Origin: Dokdonella sp.
GTDB taxonomy: Bacteria > Pseudomonadota > Gammaproteobacteria > Xanthomonadales > Rhodanobacteraceae
DNA: 5,798 nt
Assembly: GCA_030150315.1 (NCBI GenBank)
Contig: JASLGB010000071.1
Coordinates: 1-5,798, forward strand
Reading direction: 5' to 3'
Positions 1 through 5,798 of the stretch are shown here, piece after piece. The first letter of the stretch is position 1; every line of letters begins with the position of its first letter. The notes beneath the pieces are model-generated. The model searched no databases. It saw nothing but the letters and a program-made list of their open reading frames with translations, and had not been told where the DNA came from. The translations under genes and the position numbers were made by a program.

Positions 1-1109
1 GCACGGGTCGACGAGAAGCGGTCCTTCAATGCCAGGAACGGACGCTCGACGAGGAAGTACGACGCCGTCGCCGCGGCGAAGGCGAGCATCAGGTTCTGCG
101 GAAACGCGGTGGCCCAGCCGCTGCCGCGGAAGTACAGGAACGGCTCCTGCCACAGGTAGAGCGAGTAGCTCAGCACGCCGACCGCAACCAGCGGACGGCT
201 ACCGAGTACGCGTCCGGCCAGCGCCTGCGGATGGCGCGTGACATGCACCAGCAGCAGGGCGATGCCAAGGTTGGCAAGGGTCTGGCCGATGATGTAGGCC
301 GCTGGGCGCCATACGAAGGCGAGGCCGTAGCCGAGCGCGATGCACAGTCCGCCGAGCGGAATCGCCGGCCAGCCGGCGAGGCGTGCCACCAGCGGCTGTG
401 TCGACAGCCGGTTGAACAGCAGGGCGGTCAGGCAGCCCATGGCGATCGAGTCGCACACCGCCTGGAACTCGCGGCTGAGCGCGATTTCCGGGAAGGCACC
501 GGACAGGTGCATGGCCAAGCGCACGAACGGCACCAGCACGATCGCGCCGATGACGACACGCAAACCGCCGCGCAGACCGAGCCACACCAGGGTGCACGGC
601 CACAGCAGATAGAACTGCTCCTCGACCGAGAGCGACCACAGGTGATTGAAGTACCAGTTGTAGTCGAGCTGGTAATTGGCGGTGAAGGTCAGTGCATGCA
701 GCAGGTCGGGCAGCGCGCTGGCCACCGTCGTCTCCGACAGGTGGTGGTAGCGCAGCTCGATGACGCCGCCCAGATACAGGCCCCACATCGTCGCGACGTA
801 GACCAGAAAGGCCGGCAGGATGCGCAGCGCACGGCGGATGTAGAACGCGCGCAGCCGCACGCGGCCGTAACGGTCCAGATCGCGCAGCAGCAGGGTCGTG
901 ATCAGGAAGCCGGAGATGACGAAGAAGAAGCGCACGCCAACATTGCCGAGCGAGCCGAGCGCCGGAATGTCGAGCGCCGCCGGCGCGCCGCGCGTGGACA
1001 CGCCGTGTGCGATCAGCACCAGCCCGATCGAAATCGCGCGCAATCCATCCAGCGAAGGAATCCGCGAGGGCAGGGCGGGGGCGCGTGCGGTGGTCGGCAT
1101 ACCGGTCAT
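1..1109 (-). CDS. Acyltransferase-3 family membrane O-acyltransferase (3' end cut by window edge)
   Basis: This is an integral inner-membrane acyltransferase of the OafA/YrhL type. The family moves acetyl or other acyl groups onto surface glycans such as exopolysaccharide or O-antigen. The frame is open from ATG at 1109 to base 1, giving 369 complete codons with no stop in the window. Visible motifs are: IPSLDGLRAISIG (17-29) with R24 and H35, the family's R-x10-H signature; FFFVISGFLI (61-70); FYIRRALRILP (89-99) containing the RxxR motif R93/R96; NHLWSLSVEEQFYLLWP (155-171); YSLYLWQEPF (315-324); and VERPF (354-358) after the last hydrophobic segment. Many hydrophobic stretches suggest about ten membrane spans. 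VERPF normally lies near the end, so only a few residues are missing. The start is supported by GGAGG 9 nt upstream; Met4 is a less likely alternative. It is transcribed divergently from the next gene. The acceptor and acyl group cannot be told from sequence. Confidence 0.95.
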   Translation of the reverse strand, partial: MTGMPTTARAPALPSRIPSLDGLRAISIGLVLIAHGVSTRGAPAALDIPALGSLGNVGVRFFFVISGFLITTLLLRDLDRYGRVRLRAFYIRRALRILPAFLVYVATMWGLYLGGVIELRYHHLSETTVASALPDLLHALTFTANYQLDYNWYFNHLWSLSVEEQFYLLWPCTLVWLGLRGGLRVVIGAIVLVPFVRLAMHLSGAFPEIALSREFQAVCDSIAMGCLTALLFNRLSTQPLVARLAGWPAIPLGGLCIALGYGLAFVWRPAAYIIGQTLANLGIALLLVHVTRHPQALAGRVLGSRPLVAVGVLSYSLYLWQEPFLYFRGSGWATAFPQNLMLAFAAATASYFLVERPFLALKDRFSSTR

Positions 1110-1110
1110 G

Positions 1111-1120
1111 GGCGATCGCC
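1111..1120. other. Perfect 10-bp palindrome GGCGATCGCC in the divergent gap
   Basis: GGCGATCGCC is its own reverse complement. It sits directly before the acyltransferase ATG and overlaps the last bases of its Shine-Dalgarno site. It could be a small operator half or an mRNA hairpin that hinders initiation, but GC-rich palindromes of this size also arise by chance. The palindrome is certain; any function is unproven. Confidence 0.35.
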
Positions 1121-1123
1121 TCC
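1119..1123 (-). promoter_or_regulatory. Shine-Dalgarno site of the acyltransferase gene
   Basis: GGAGG on the minus strand lies 9 nt before the ATG at 1109. It favours that start over the in-frame ATG three codons later. The spacer contains most of the palindrome at 1111-1120. Confidence 0.65.
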
Positions 1124-1129
1124 GGCTTC

Positions 1130-1160
1130 TTGCGCTCTGCGGTACATGCGGCGGTATGCT
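1130..1160 (+). promoter_or_regulatory. Weak sigma-70-like promoter candidate for the plus-strand glycosyltransferase
   Basis: TATGCT at 1155-1160 matches the -10 consensus at four of six positions. TTGCGC at 1130-1135 is a poor -35 (TTG conserved) with a long 19-bp spacer. The position, 38 bp before the ATG at 1199, is sensible because a promoter must lie in or beyond this 89-bp gap. The match is weak and the element is only a candidate. I found no convincing pair on the minus strand. Confidence 0.25.
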
Positions 1161-1184
1161 GCTGCCCGCAGGGTTCCCGCCCGC

Positions 1185-1190
1185 GAGGAG
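1185..1190 (+). promoter_or_regulatory. Shine-Dalgarno site of the plus-strand glycosyltransferase
   Basis: GAGGAG ends 8 nt before the ATG at 1199. It fixes that start in preference to upstream in-frame ATGs, such as the one at 1007, which would run through the divergent acyltransferase gene. Confidence 0.7.
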
Positions 1191-1198
1191 TCGAACGG

Positions 1199-2425
1199 AT
1201 GAGCGACGCCAGGTCCAGCTCCGCTGGTCGCACGGATGCGGCACTGCCGCGCCGCGTGCTGTACCACCACCGCACCCAGGGCAAGGCCGTCGAAGGCGTG
1301 CATATCCGCGGCATCACCGACGCGCTGCGCGCGATGGGCGTCGCGGTCGACGTGATGTCCTTGCCGGGGGCCGACCCCTACGCCAGCCCGAAGGCGATGT
1401 CGCCGACGAAACAGGCCAAGTGGTGGATGCGGCTGGTGTCGAAGCTGCCCGAGCCGTTCTTCGAGCTCGCCGAGCTGGGCTACAACGCCGTCGTCGGCTG
1501 GCGCGTTTCGCGTTACCTGCGCCAGAACACGGACGTCGACTTCATCTACGAACGCTACTCGCTGTTCCTGTTCATGCTGGTGTGGATCGCCCGCCGGCGC
1601 GGCATTCCGATCGTGCTGGAGATCAACGATGCAGCCTTCGTCGCGCGCGTGCGTCCGCTGTTCTTCCGCCGGCTGGCGCTGGCGATCGAACGCTGGATCC
1701 TGCGCCGCGCCAACGGCCTGGTCTTCGTGTCGGGCATCTTCCGCGACCGCGCGCTGGCCGAGCATGGCGCGATCGCGCCGTCGATCGTGACGCCGAACGC
1801 AGCCAATCTCGACAAGTTCAGTTTCACTCCGCAGCAGCGCGCCGTCGCGCGCACGCGCTGGAAGCTCGACGGGCACGTCGTCTGCGGTTATCTCGGCGCG
1901 TTCGTGCCGTGGCATGCGATCGACGCCTTCGTGCATCGCATCGCGGCGCGCCTGGTCGACGCGCCACGGCTCAAGCTGCTGCTGGTCGGCGACGGCGCGA
2001 CGTTTCCCGCGCTGAAAGAATTCGTCGCCGCGAACGGCCTCAGCGAGCAAGTGGTCATGACCGGCCGCGTCGCCCACGACGAGGTGCCGGGCCTGATCGC
2101 GGCGATGGACATGGCGATCCTGCCGAGCGCCGGCGACTACACCTCGCCGGTCAAGCTGTTCGAGTTCATGGCCTGCGCCGTGCCGCCGATCGCACCGGAC
2201 TTCGCGCCGATCCGCGAAGTGCTGCAGGAGGGGCGCACCGGCTGGATGTTCAAGGCCGGCGATCTCGATGCCGCAGTCGATGCGGTGCTCGCGCGCAGTC
2301 GCGATGCGGCGGAGCTGCAGCGTGTCGGCACGGCCGCGCGTGCCTGCATCGAAGCCGACCACCAGTGGCGCAACAACGTCGAGCAGCTGCTCGCATTCGA
2401 GCGGGACCTGCGTCGAGCCGGCTGA
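1199..2425 (+). CDS. GT4-type glycosyltransferase (exopolysaccharide type)
   Basis: A 408-residue cytoplasmic or membrane-associated GT-B fold glycosyltransferase that probably adds a sugar from a nucleotide-sugar donor to a lipid-linked glycan intermediate. The N-terminal acceptor domain begins VLYHHRTQGKAVEGVHIRG (20-38), an opening I associate from memory with GT4 enzymes of exopolysaccharide and exosortase-linked loci. The C-terminal donor domain has GYLGAFVPW (230-238), LLLVGDG (about 260-266) and SPVKLFEFMA (316-325). E322 matches the second Glu of the GT4 EX7E motif, but the first position (314) is Tyr. The short KLFE form is common in this subgroup. A C-terminal QWRNNVEQLL resembles the W-x-x-N tail of related enzymes. 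No signal peptide or membrane span is evident. The start is chosen by GAGGAG 8 nt upstream. The gene stands alone on the plus strand within the window. Sugar specificity is unknown. Confidence 0.93.
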   Translation: MSDARSSSAGRTDAALPRRVLYHHRTQGKAVEGVHIRGITDALRAMGVAVDVMSLPGADPYASPKAMSPTKQAKWWMRLVSKLPEPFFELAELGYNAVVGWRVSRYLRQNTDVDFIYERYSLFLFMLVWIARRRGIPIVLEINDAAFVARVRPLFFRRLALAIERWILRRANGLVFVSGIFRDRALAEHGAIAPSIVTPNAANLDKFSFTPQQRAVARTRWKLDGHVVCGYLGAFVPWHAIDAFVHRIAARLVDAPRLKLLLVGDGATFPALKEFVAANGLSEQVVMTGRVAHDEVPGLIAAMDMAILPSAGDYTSPVKLFEFMACAVPPIAPDFAPIREVLQEGRTGWMFKAGDLDAAVDAVLARSRDAAELQRVGTAARACIEADHQWRNNVEQLLAFERDLRRAG

Positions 2426-2449
2426 CGCGCGGCGCACGGGAACAGCCCC

Positions 2450-2470
2450 GGCGGCCGATGTGACGCCGCC
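2450..2470 (+). terminator. Weak hairpin 3' of the plus-strand glycosyltransferase
   Basis: GGCGGC (2450-2455) and GCCGCC (2465-2470) form a perfect 6-bp stem with a 9-nt loop, 25 bp after the stop codon. No T-tract follows (the next bases are TTCGAC), so it does not look like a standard intrinsic terminator. It may be chance in GC-rich DNA or a 3'-end stabiliser. Confidence 0.2.
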
Positions 2471-2563
2471 TTCGACCGATCGCATTGCAGCGTGCGCACC
2501 GACGCATCCGGCGCGGGCATGCGGCGGGTCGCAACGACCGTCGCCGCGCGTCCGACAGGCAGG

Positions 2564-2587
2564 ATGCAGGGCGCGCCGGGTCTGCAC
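2564..2587 (-). terminator. Weak hairpin just after the minus-strand operon
   Basis: On the minus strand, two bases after the stop of the last operon gene, GTGCAG and CTGCAT can pair as a 6-bp stem (one G-U pair) around a 12-nt loop that contains the palindrome GGCGCGCC. No U-tract follows. The position is right for the operon's 3' end, but the evidence is thin; termination could equally be Rho-dependent. Confidence 0.18.
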
Positions 2588-2589
2588 GC

Positions 2590-3789
2590 TCACCTCCGAC
2601 CGGCGTTGCCGACGCGACGGCACACGGCCAGCGTGTCCTTCGCGACGTCGTGCCAGCTGCGCGTGATTGCCGCGGCGATCCTCGTTGCGTCCCATTCGCG
2701 CGCCAGTGCCTGGCCAAGTGCTTCGGCGAGCGCGGCGCTGTCGCGCGGCGGCACCAGCAGGCCGTTGCCGGCGTCGACGATCTCGCGCGTGCCGCCGACA
2801 TCGGTGGCGACGACCGGACGACCGCAGGCGATCGCTTCGACGACGACGTTCGGATAGCCCTCCGACCAGCTTGGCAGGGTCAGCACGTCGGCCGCGCCGA
2901 TCCAGTCCGCGACGCCGGGTGGCTCCATCGCGCCCGGCATCGAGACGCTTTCGCCCAGTCCTTTCTCCTCGATCATCGCAACCAGCTGCGCGCGCATGAC
3001 GCCGTCGCCGACCAGCGCCAGATGCAGGCGCGGATTGGTCTTGCGCAGCGCCGCGAACGCATCGAGCAGTTCGACCAGACCCTTGGTTTCGACCAGGCGC
3101 CCGACGTAGGCGATCACGCGCGCATCGGCGGCGAGGCCGAGCTTCGCGCGCAAGAGCGCTTGCGAGCGCGGCCGGAACACGTCGGTGTCGAAGCCGTTGA
3201 CGATCGTGTGCGTGCGTTCGGCGTCGGCGCCGTAGTGGGTCACCGCGTGCCGGCGCATCGCCTCGCTGACGGTGAGCAGGGTGTCGGCGCGGCGGATCGC
3301 GCGGCGCGTCATCCACGCATTGAAGGGCGAGCGGACGTGGATGTCCGATCCGCGCGCGCCAAGCACGCAGGGCAGGCCCAGCGCGCGCGCCGCACGCAGC
3401 GCGCCGTAGCCATCCGGGTATAGCCAGTAGGCGAGGACCAGATCCGGCTCGAACGCGCGCAGCCGCGGCAGCAGGGCGTGGCAGATGGCCAGCCCGTTGC
3501 TCAGCCGCGACAGGCCGGGCAGGGCGGCGTAGGTGAAGGCGTCCAGATCCAGTCCGGGCAGGGTGTAGCCGGATTGGACGTAGCCGCCGAGAAAGCTGCG
3601 CGGCGCGATTCCCGGCAGCGCCGGATAGCGCGGCTGCGCGAAGAAGGTGCGCACGTCGGCCAGCCGGCCGAGCGCGCGCGCCGTCTCGTGGATGTAGCGT
3701 CCGCGTGTTGCGTCGTGGGGAACGGGCAGGATCGGCGTGACGAGTGCGATGCGCAACGGACGGGCATCGCTGGCGCGCGCGTGCGTCAT
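2590..3789 (-). CDS. GT4-type glycosyltransferase, TuaC-like
   Basis: A 399-residue GT-B retaining glycosyltransferase, expected at the cytoplasmic face of the inner membrane in glycan assembly. The N-terminal domain starts LRIALVTPILPVP (12-24) and contains AYWLYPDGYGALRAAR and GARGSDIHVRSPF, a pairing I associate with TuaC-like GT4 enzymes. The donor domain has YVGRLVETKG (228-237; R231 and K236 are the usual phosphate-contacting residues), LVGDG (259-263) and SEGYPNVVVEA with an intact EX7E motif (E310, E318). VATDVGGTREIV follows, the usual GT4 nucleotide-sugar loop. Length is normal. The frame is open further upstream to 4185, but that extension lies inside galE and reads as Arg-rich out-of-frame sequence. 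The ATG at 3789 overlaps the galE stop as ATGA, which implies translational coupling. It is the last gene of the operon and converges on the plus-strand glycosyltransferase. Donor and acceptor sugars are unknown. Confidence 0.95.
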   Translation of the reverse strand: MTHARASDARPLRIALVTPILPVPHDATRGRYIHETARALGRLADVRTFFAQPRYPALPGIAPRSFLGGYVQSGYTLPGLDLDAFTYAALPGLSRLSNGLAICHALLPRLRAFEPDLVLAYWLYPDGYGALRAARALGLPCVLGARGSDIHVRSPFNAWMTRRAIRRADTLLTVSEAMRRHAVTHYGADAERTHTIVNGFDTDVFRPRSQALLRAKLGLAADARVIAYVGRLVETKGLVELLDAFAALRKTNPRLHLALVGDGVMRAQLVAMIEEKGLGESVSMPGAMEPPGVADWIGAADVLTLPSWSEGYPNVVVEAIACGRPVVATDVGGTREIVDAGNGLLVPPRDSAALAEALGQALAREWDATRIAAAITRSWHDVAKDTLAVCRRVGNAGRR

Positions 3790-4796
3790 GCGGGCGCCTG
3801 CTTGCGCTCCCATTCGAGCGCGGTGCGTACGATGAATTCCAGGTCGTCGTGCTGCGGCTGCCAGTGCAGGGCTTCCTTCAGCCGTGCGCTGCGCGCGATC
3901 AGCGCGGGCGGATCGCCGGCACGGCGCGGCTGCTCGACGACGGTCAGGCGGTGGCCGAGGATGCGCTCGAGCGTGTCGATGACTTCGCGCACGCTGTAGC
4001 CGTGGCCGTAGCCGCAGTTGAGCGTGAGCGACTCGCCACCGGCGCGCAGGTGATCGAGTGCGCGCAGGTGCGCATCGGCGAGATCGTCGACGTGGATGTA
4101 GTCGCGGATGCAGGTGCCGTCGGGCGTGTCGTAGTCGGTACCGAACACGCGCAGGCAATCGCGCTTGCCGACCGCGTGCTCGCACGCGACCTTGATCAGC
4201 AGCGTGGCGTTGGGTGTGGACTGGCCGATGCGGCCGCCCGGGTCGCAGCCGGCAACGTTGAAGTAGCGCAGGATGACGTGATGCAGGGCGGTGGCGGACG
4301 ACAGGTCGCGCAGCATGGTCTCGCTCATCAGCTTGGAGCGGCCATAGGGATTGATGGGCGCGGTCGGCGTGTCTTCGTCGGCGGCGCCGGAGGCCGGCAT
4401 GCCGTAGACCGCGGCGGTCGAGGAGAACACGAAGTGGCGCACGTTCGATGCGGCGCAGCTTTCCAGCAGGGCGCGCGTCTGGCTGGTGTTGTTGCTGTAG
4501 TACTTGAGCGGGTCGGATACCGATTCGGGGACCACCGTGTGCGCGGCGAAATGCAGCACGGTATCGATGCCGCGGCCGATCAGCAGGCCGCGCACGAGGC
4601 CGGGGTCGCCGACATCGCCGACGACCAGCTCCGCATCGATCACCGCATCGCGAAAGCCGCTGCTGAGGTTGTCCAGCACCAGCACGCGTTCGCCGCGCGC
4701 GACCAGTTTCTGCACCACGTGGCTGCCGATGTAGCCGGCACCGCCGGTGACGAGGACGGGCGGTGTTGCGGAAGGTGAGCGGTCGGGAGCGTGCAT
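3786..4796 (-). CDS. galE: UDP-glucose 4-epimerase (GalE type, extended SDR)
   Basis: A 336-residue soluble NAD-dependent epimerase that interconverts UDP-glucose and UDP-galactose, and possibly the N-acetyl forms. It supplies donor sugar for glycan synthesis. The NAD-binding motif is VLVTGGAGYIGSH (14-26). LHFAA and FSSTAAVYG (124-132) follow, with T127 at the catalytic Ser/Thr position, then NPYGRSK with the SDR pair Y151/K155, LRYFNVAG with N180 contacting substrate, and RDYIHVDDLADAH. The C-terminal PRRAGDPPAL has R292 and D295 at the uridine/ribose-binding positions. Length matches E. coli GalE (338), with about 11 extra N-terminal residues. Position 299, the Tyr gatekeeper in E. coli, is Leu here, so activity on UDP-GlcNAc/GalNAc is possible. 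The ATG at 4796 lies 3 nt after the barrel gene's stop, with no strong Shine-Dalgarno, so it is probably translated by coupling. The gene ends in an ATGA overlap with the next glycosyltransferase. Confidence 0.96.
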   Translation of the reverse strand: MHAPDRSPSATPPVLVTGGAGYIGSHVVQKLVARGERVLVLDNLSSGFRDAVIDAELVVGDVGDPGLVRGLLIGRGIDTVLHFAAHTVVPESVSDPLKYYSNNTSQTRALLESCAASNVRHFVFSSTAAVYGMPASGAADEDTPTAPINPYGRSKLMSETMLRDLSSATALHHVILRYFNVAGCDPGGRIGQSTPNATLLIKVACEHAVGKRDCLRVFGTDYDTPDGTCIRDYIHVDDLADAHLRALDHLRAGGESLTLNCGYGHGYSVREVIDTLERILGHRLTVVEQPRRAGDPPALIARSARLKEALHWQPQHDDLEFIVRTALEWERKQAPA

Positions 4797-4799
4797 GGC

Positions 4800-5798
4800 T
4801 CAGCGTGTCCAGGCGAGTCCGAAATAGACGATGTTGGAGTGCGCGCTCATGCCGGGCGCGTTGCTGTCGCGTTCGTAGTGGCTGAGCGCGAGACGCCAGC
4901 TCCAGTGGCGCGTGAAGGTGCGCAGCAGCATCAGCCCGGCGTTCCAGTCGCGGTCGCGCCGCGCAAGGCTGCGGTAGTCGATGTCCTGCCAGTCGCTGTA
5001 GGCGGCGAGATTCCAGCCCGGCCGCAAGGTGCGGTTGAAGAACAGGCTGATGCCGGGGCCGTCCTGGTCGAGGTCGCCCGAATCCAGCAGGCTCGGCCGC
5101 ACATAGCGCCAGCGCTGGTAGTAGGCGTTCGCGCCGGTCGAGGTGGTCGCGCCCTGCCAGGTCCAGCCCAGTTCGAGGCGTTGCTCCAGATAGGGGCTGG
5201 CGCTGATGACCGAGCTGCCGCGCGCGATGCTGCTCGGAATCGGCGCGCCGGCTGGCGGGATCACGCGCGTGTCGAGTGCGTCGATCATGCTGGTTGCCGC
5301 ATCGGTGTACTGGTGGCGCGCGCGCAGCGTGAGCACGTTCTGCGCATCGAGGTTCATGCCGACATCGGCGCGCAGCAGCGGCTTGCCGCGACTGCCGATG
5401 GGCGCGCTGCCATCGAGCTGGATGTAGCCGAGGTCGAGGCCGAAATCGAACTGGCGCAACTTGCGCGCCCAGCGTCCGTAGGCCGAATGGCGGTCGTAGC
5501 CGGGGACGCCGGCCCGGTTGAACGTGACGTGTTCGGTTTCAAGGTTCAGCGACAGGCGATCGTTGACGTCGGTATCGCGCACGATCCGCAATGCCCCGGC
5601 GTAACGCTGCGAATCGAACTCGTCGGTTTCCGTCGCGCGGCTGTCGATGTAGCGCAGCTCCGCCAGTCCGCGCATCACCGGGCTGATGCGGAAGCGCAGG
5701 CTCGGGCCGAGCGCGAGCACATTGGTCTGTTGCAGGTTGCTCGGCGTGTTCTGCGCCAGCGGATTGACCGGCTGCACGCCGAGCACGTCTTCGACGAC
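4800..5798 (-). CDS. Outer-membrane beta-barrel protein, BBP2/EpsL-like (5' end beyond window)
   Basis: 332 residues are visible, with the stop TGA at 4802-4800. The frame is open to the right edge. A GTG at 5786 could be taken as a start, but four more in-frame codons precede it and no signal peptide is present, so the N-terminus lies outside. The sequence is built of repeated amphipathic strands joined by polar Asp/Asn/Gly-rich turns, for example LRFRISPVMRGLAELRYIDS, LSLNLETEHVTF, LTLRARHQY, ISLFFNRTLRPGWNLAAYSD and WSWRLALSHYERDS. Hydrophobic and polar residues alternate and aromatics are frequent, as in a porin-like barrel. There are no long hydrophobic helices. This looks like the putative beta-barrel porin 2 group (EpsL/VpsM-like) often found in exopolysaccharide loci; that assignment comes from overall character, not a decisive motif. 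It leads the visible operon with galE and a glycosyltransferase, which suggests a role in glycan export or anchoring. The C-terminus ends in Trp-Thr-Arg instead of the usual final Phe. Confidence 0.85.
   Translation of the reverse strand, partial: VVEDVLGVQPVNPLAQNTPSNLQQTNVLALGPSLRFRISPVMRGLAELRYIDSRATETDEFDSQRYAGALRIVRDTDVNDRLSLNLETEHVTFNRAGVPGYDRHSAYGRWARKLRQFDFGLDLGYIQLDGSAPIGSRGKPLLRADVGMNLDAQNVLTLRARHQYTDAATSMIDALDTRVIPPAGAPIPSSIARGSSVISASPYLEQRLELGWTWQGATTSTGANAYYQRWRYVRPSLLDSGDLDQDGPGISLFFNRTLRPGWNLAAYSDWQDIDYRSLARRDRDWNAGLMLLRTFTRHWSWRLALSHYERDSNAPGMSAHSNIVYFGLAWTR

Noticed and set aside
1007..1198. 64-codon upstream extension of the plus-strand glycosyltransferase
   Set aside because: It would overlap the divergent acyltransferase N-terminus. 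The ATG at 1199 has a good Shine-Dalgarno, and the GT-B fold starts just after it.
231..1202. 323-residue plus-strand open frame antisense to the acyltransferase gene
   Set aside because: Its translation is Gln/Arg/Ala-rich with no recognisable domain. The opposite strand encodes a complete set of acyltransferase-3 motifs.
898..2463. 521-residue plus-strand frame overlapping the glycosyltransferase
   Set aside because: It is a shifted frame of the real gene at 1199-2425 and shows Arg/Ala-rich composition with no motif.
2426..2589. Small gene in the convergent gap
   Set aside because: Short open frames there have no Shine-Dalgarno and no recognisable sequence, and extend as shadows into the neighbouring genes.
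1106..3316. 736-residue minus-strand open frame spanning the convergent region
   Set aside because: It crosses two well-supported glycosyltransferase genes out of frame and reads as low-complexity Arg/Asp/Ala sequence. It reflects high GC and the scarcity of stop codons.
2485..3423. 312-residue plus-strand open frame antisense to the TuaC-like glycosyltransferase
   Set aside because: Arg/Asp/Ala-rich with no domain. The opposite frame has EX7E and other GT4 motifs.
3790..4185. 132-codon N-terminal extension of the minus-strand glycosyltransferase
   Set aside because: It lies inside galE, is Arg/Pro-rich, and the glycosyltransferase fold begins right after the ATG at 3789, which overlaps the galE stop.
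3744..4778. 344-residue plus-strand open frame antisense to galE
   Set aside because: Val/Ala/Gln-rich shadow of galE. The galE strand has all the SDR epimerase motifs.
4803..5786. GTG at 5786 as the true start of the barrel gene
   Set aside because: The frame continues to the window edge and no signal peptide follows the GTG, as an outer-membrane protein would need. It is read as an internal Val.

Overview
The window is GC-rich with strong G/C preference at third codon positions and almost no non-coding DNA. That suits a high-GC proteobacterium. The outer-membrane protein shows a Gram-negative host, and my best guess is the Xanthomonadales/Lysobacterales or a related beta/gamma lineage, but no marker gene here fixes the taxonomy. 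The content is a piece of a surface or exopolysaccharide biosynthesis locus. No RNA gene, CRISPR array, insertion sequence or integration site is visible.

Layout: (1) 1-1109, minus strand: an integral-membrane acyltransferase-3 family protein that probably decorates the glycan. Only its extreme C-terminus runs off the left edge. (2) 1110-1198: an 89-bp divergent control region with a Shine-Dalgarno sequence for each flanking gene and a perfect 10-bp palindrome. (3) 1199-2425, plus strand: a GT-B fold, GT4-type glycosyltransferase. (4) 2426-2589: a 164-bp convergent gap with only weak hairpins. (5) 2590-5798, minus strand: a tightly packed operon read from right to left. It holds an outer-membrane beta-barrel protein (its 5' part lies beyond the right edge), then a GalE-type UDP-sugar 4-epimerase 3 nt later, then a second GT4 glycosyltransferase whose ATG overlaps the galE stop (ATGA).

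Taken together, the epimerase would supply a UDP-galactose-type donor, and the two glycosyltransferases would add sugars to a lipid-linked intermediate on the cytoplasmic face. The acyltransferase would acylate the glycan at the inner membrane, and the barrel is a candidate outer-membrane component for export or anchoring. No polymerase, flippase, chain-length regulator or priming transferase is in view, so the locus certainly extends beyond the window. I see no clear sign of a wholly new system. The points most worth checking are a Leu at the GalE gatekeeper position, the physical coupling of a barrel gene to galE and a glycosyltransferase, and the non-canonical C-terminus of the barrel.
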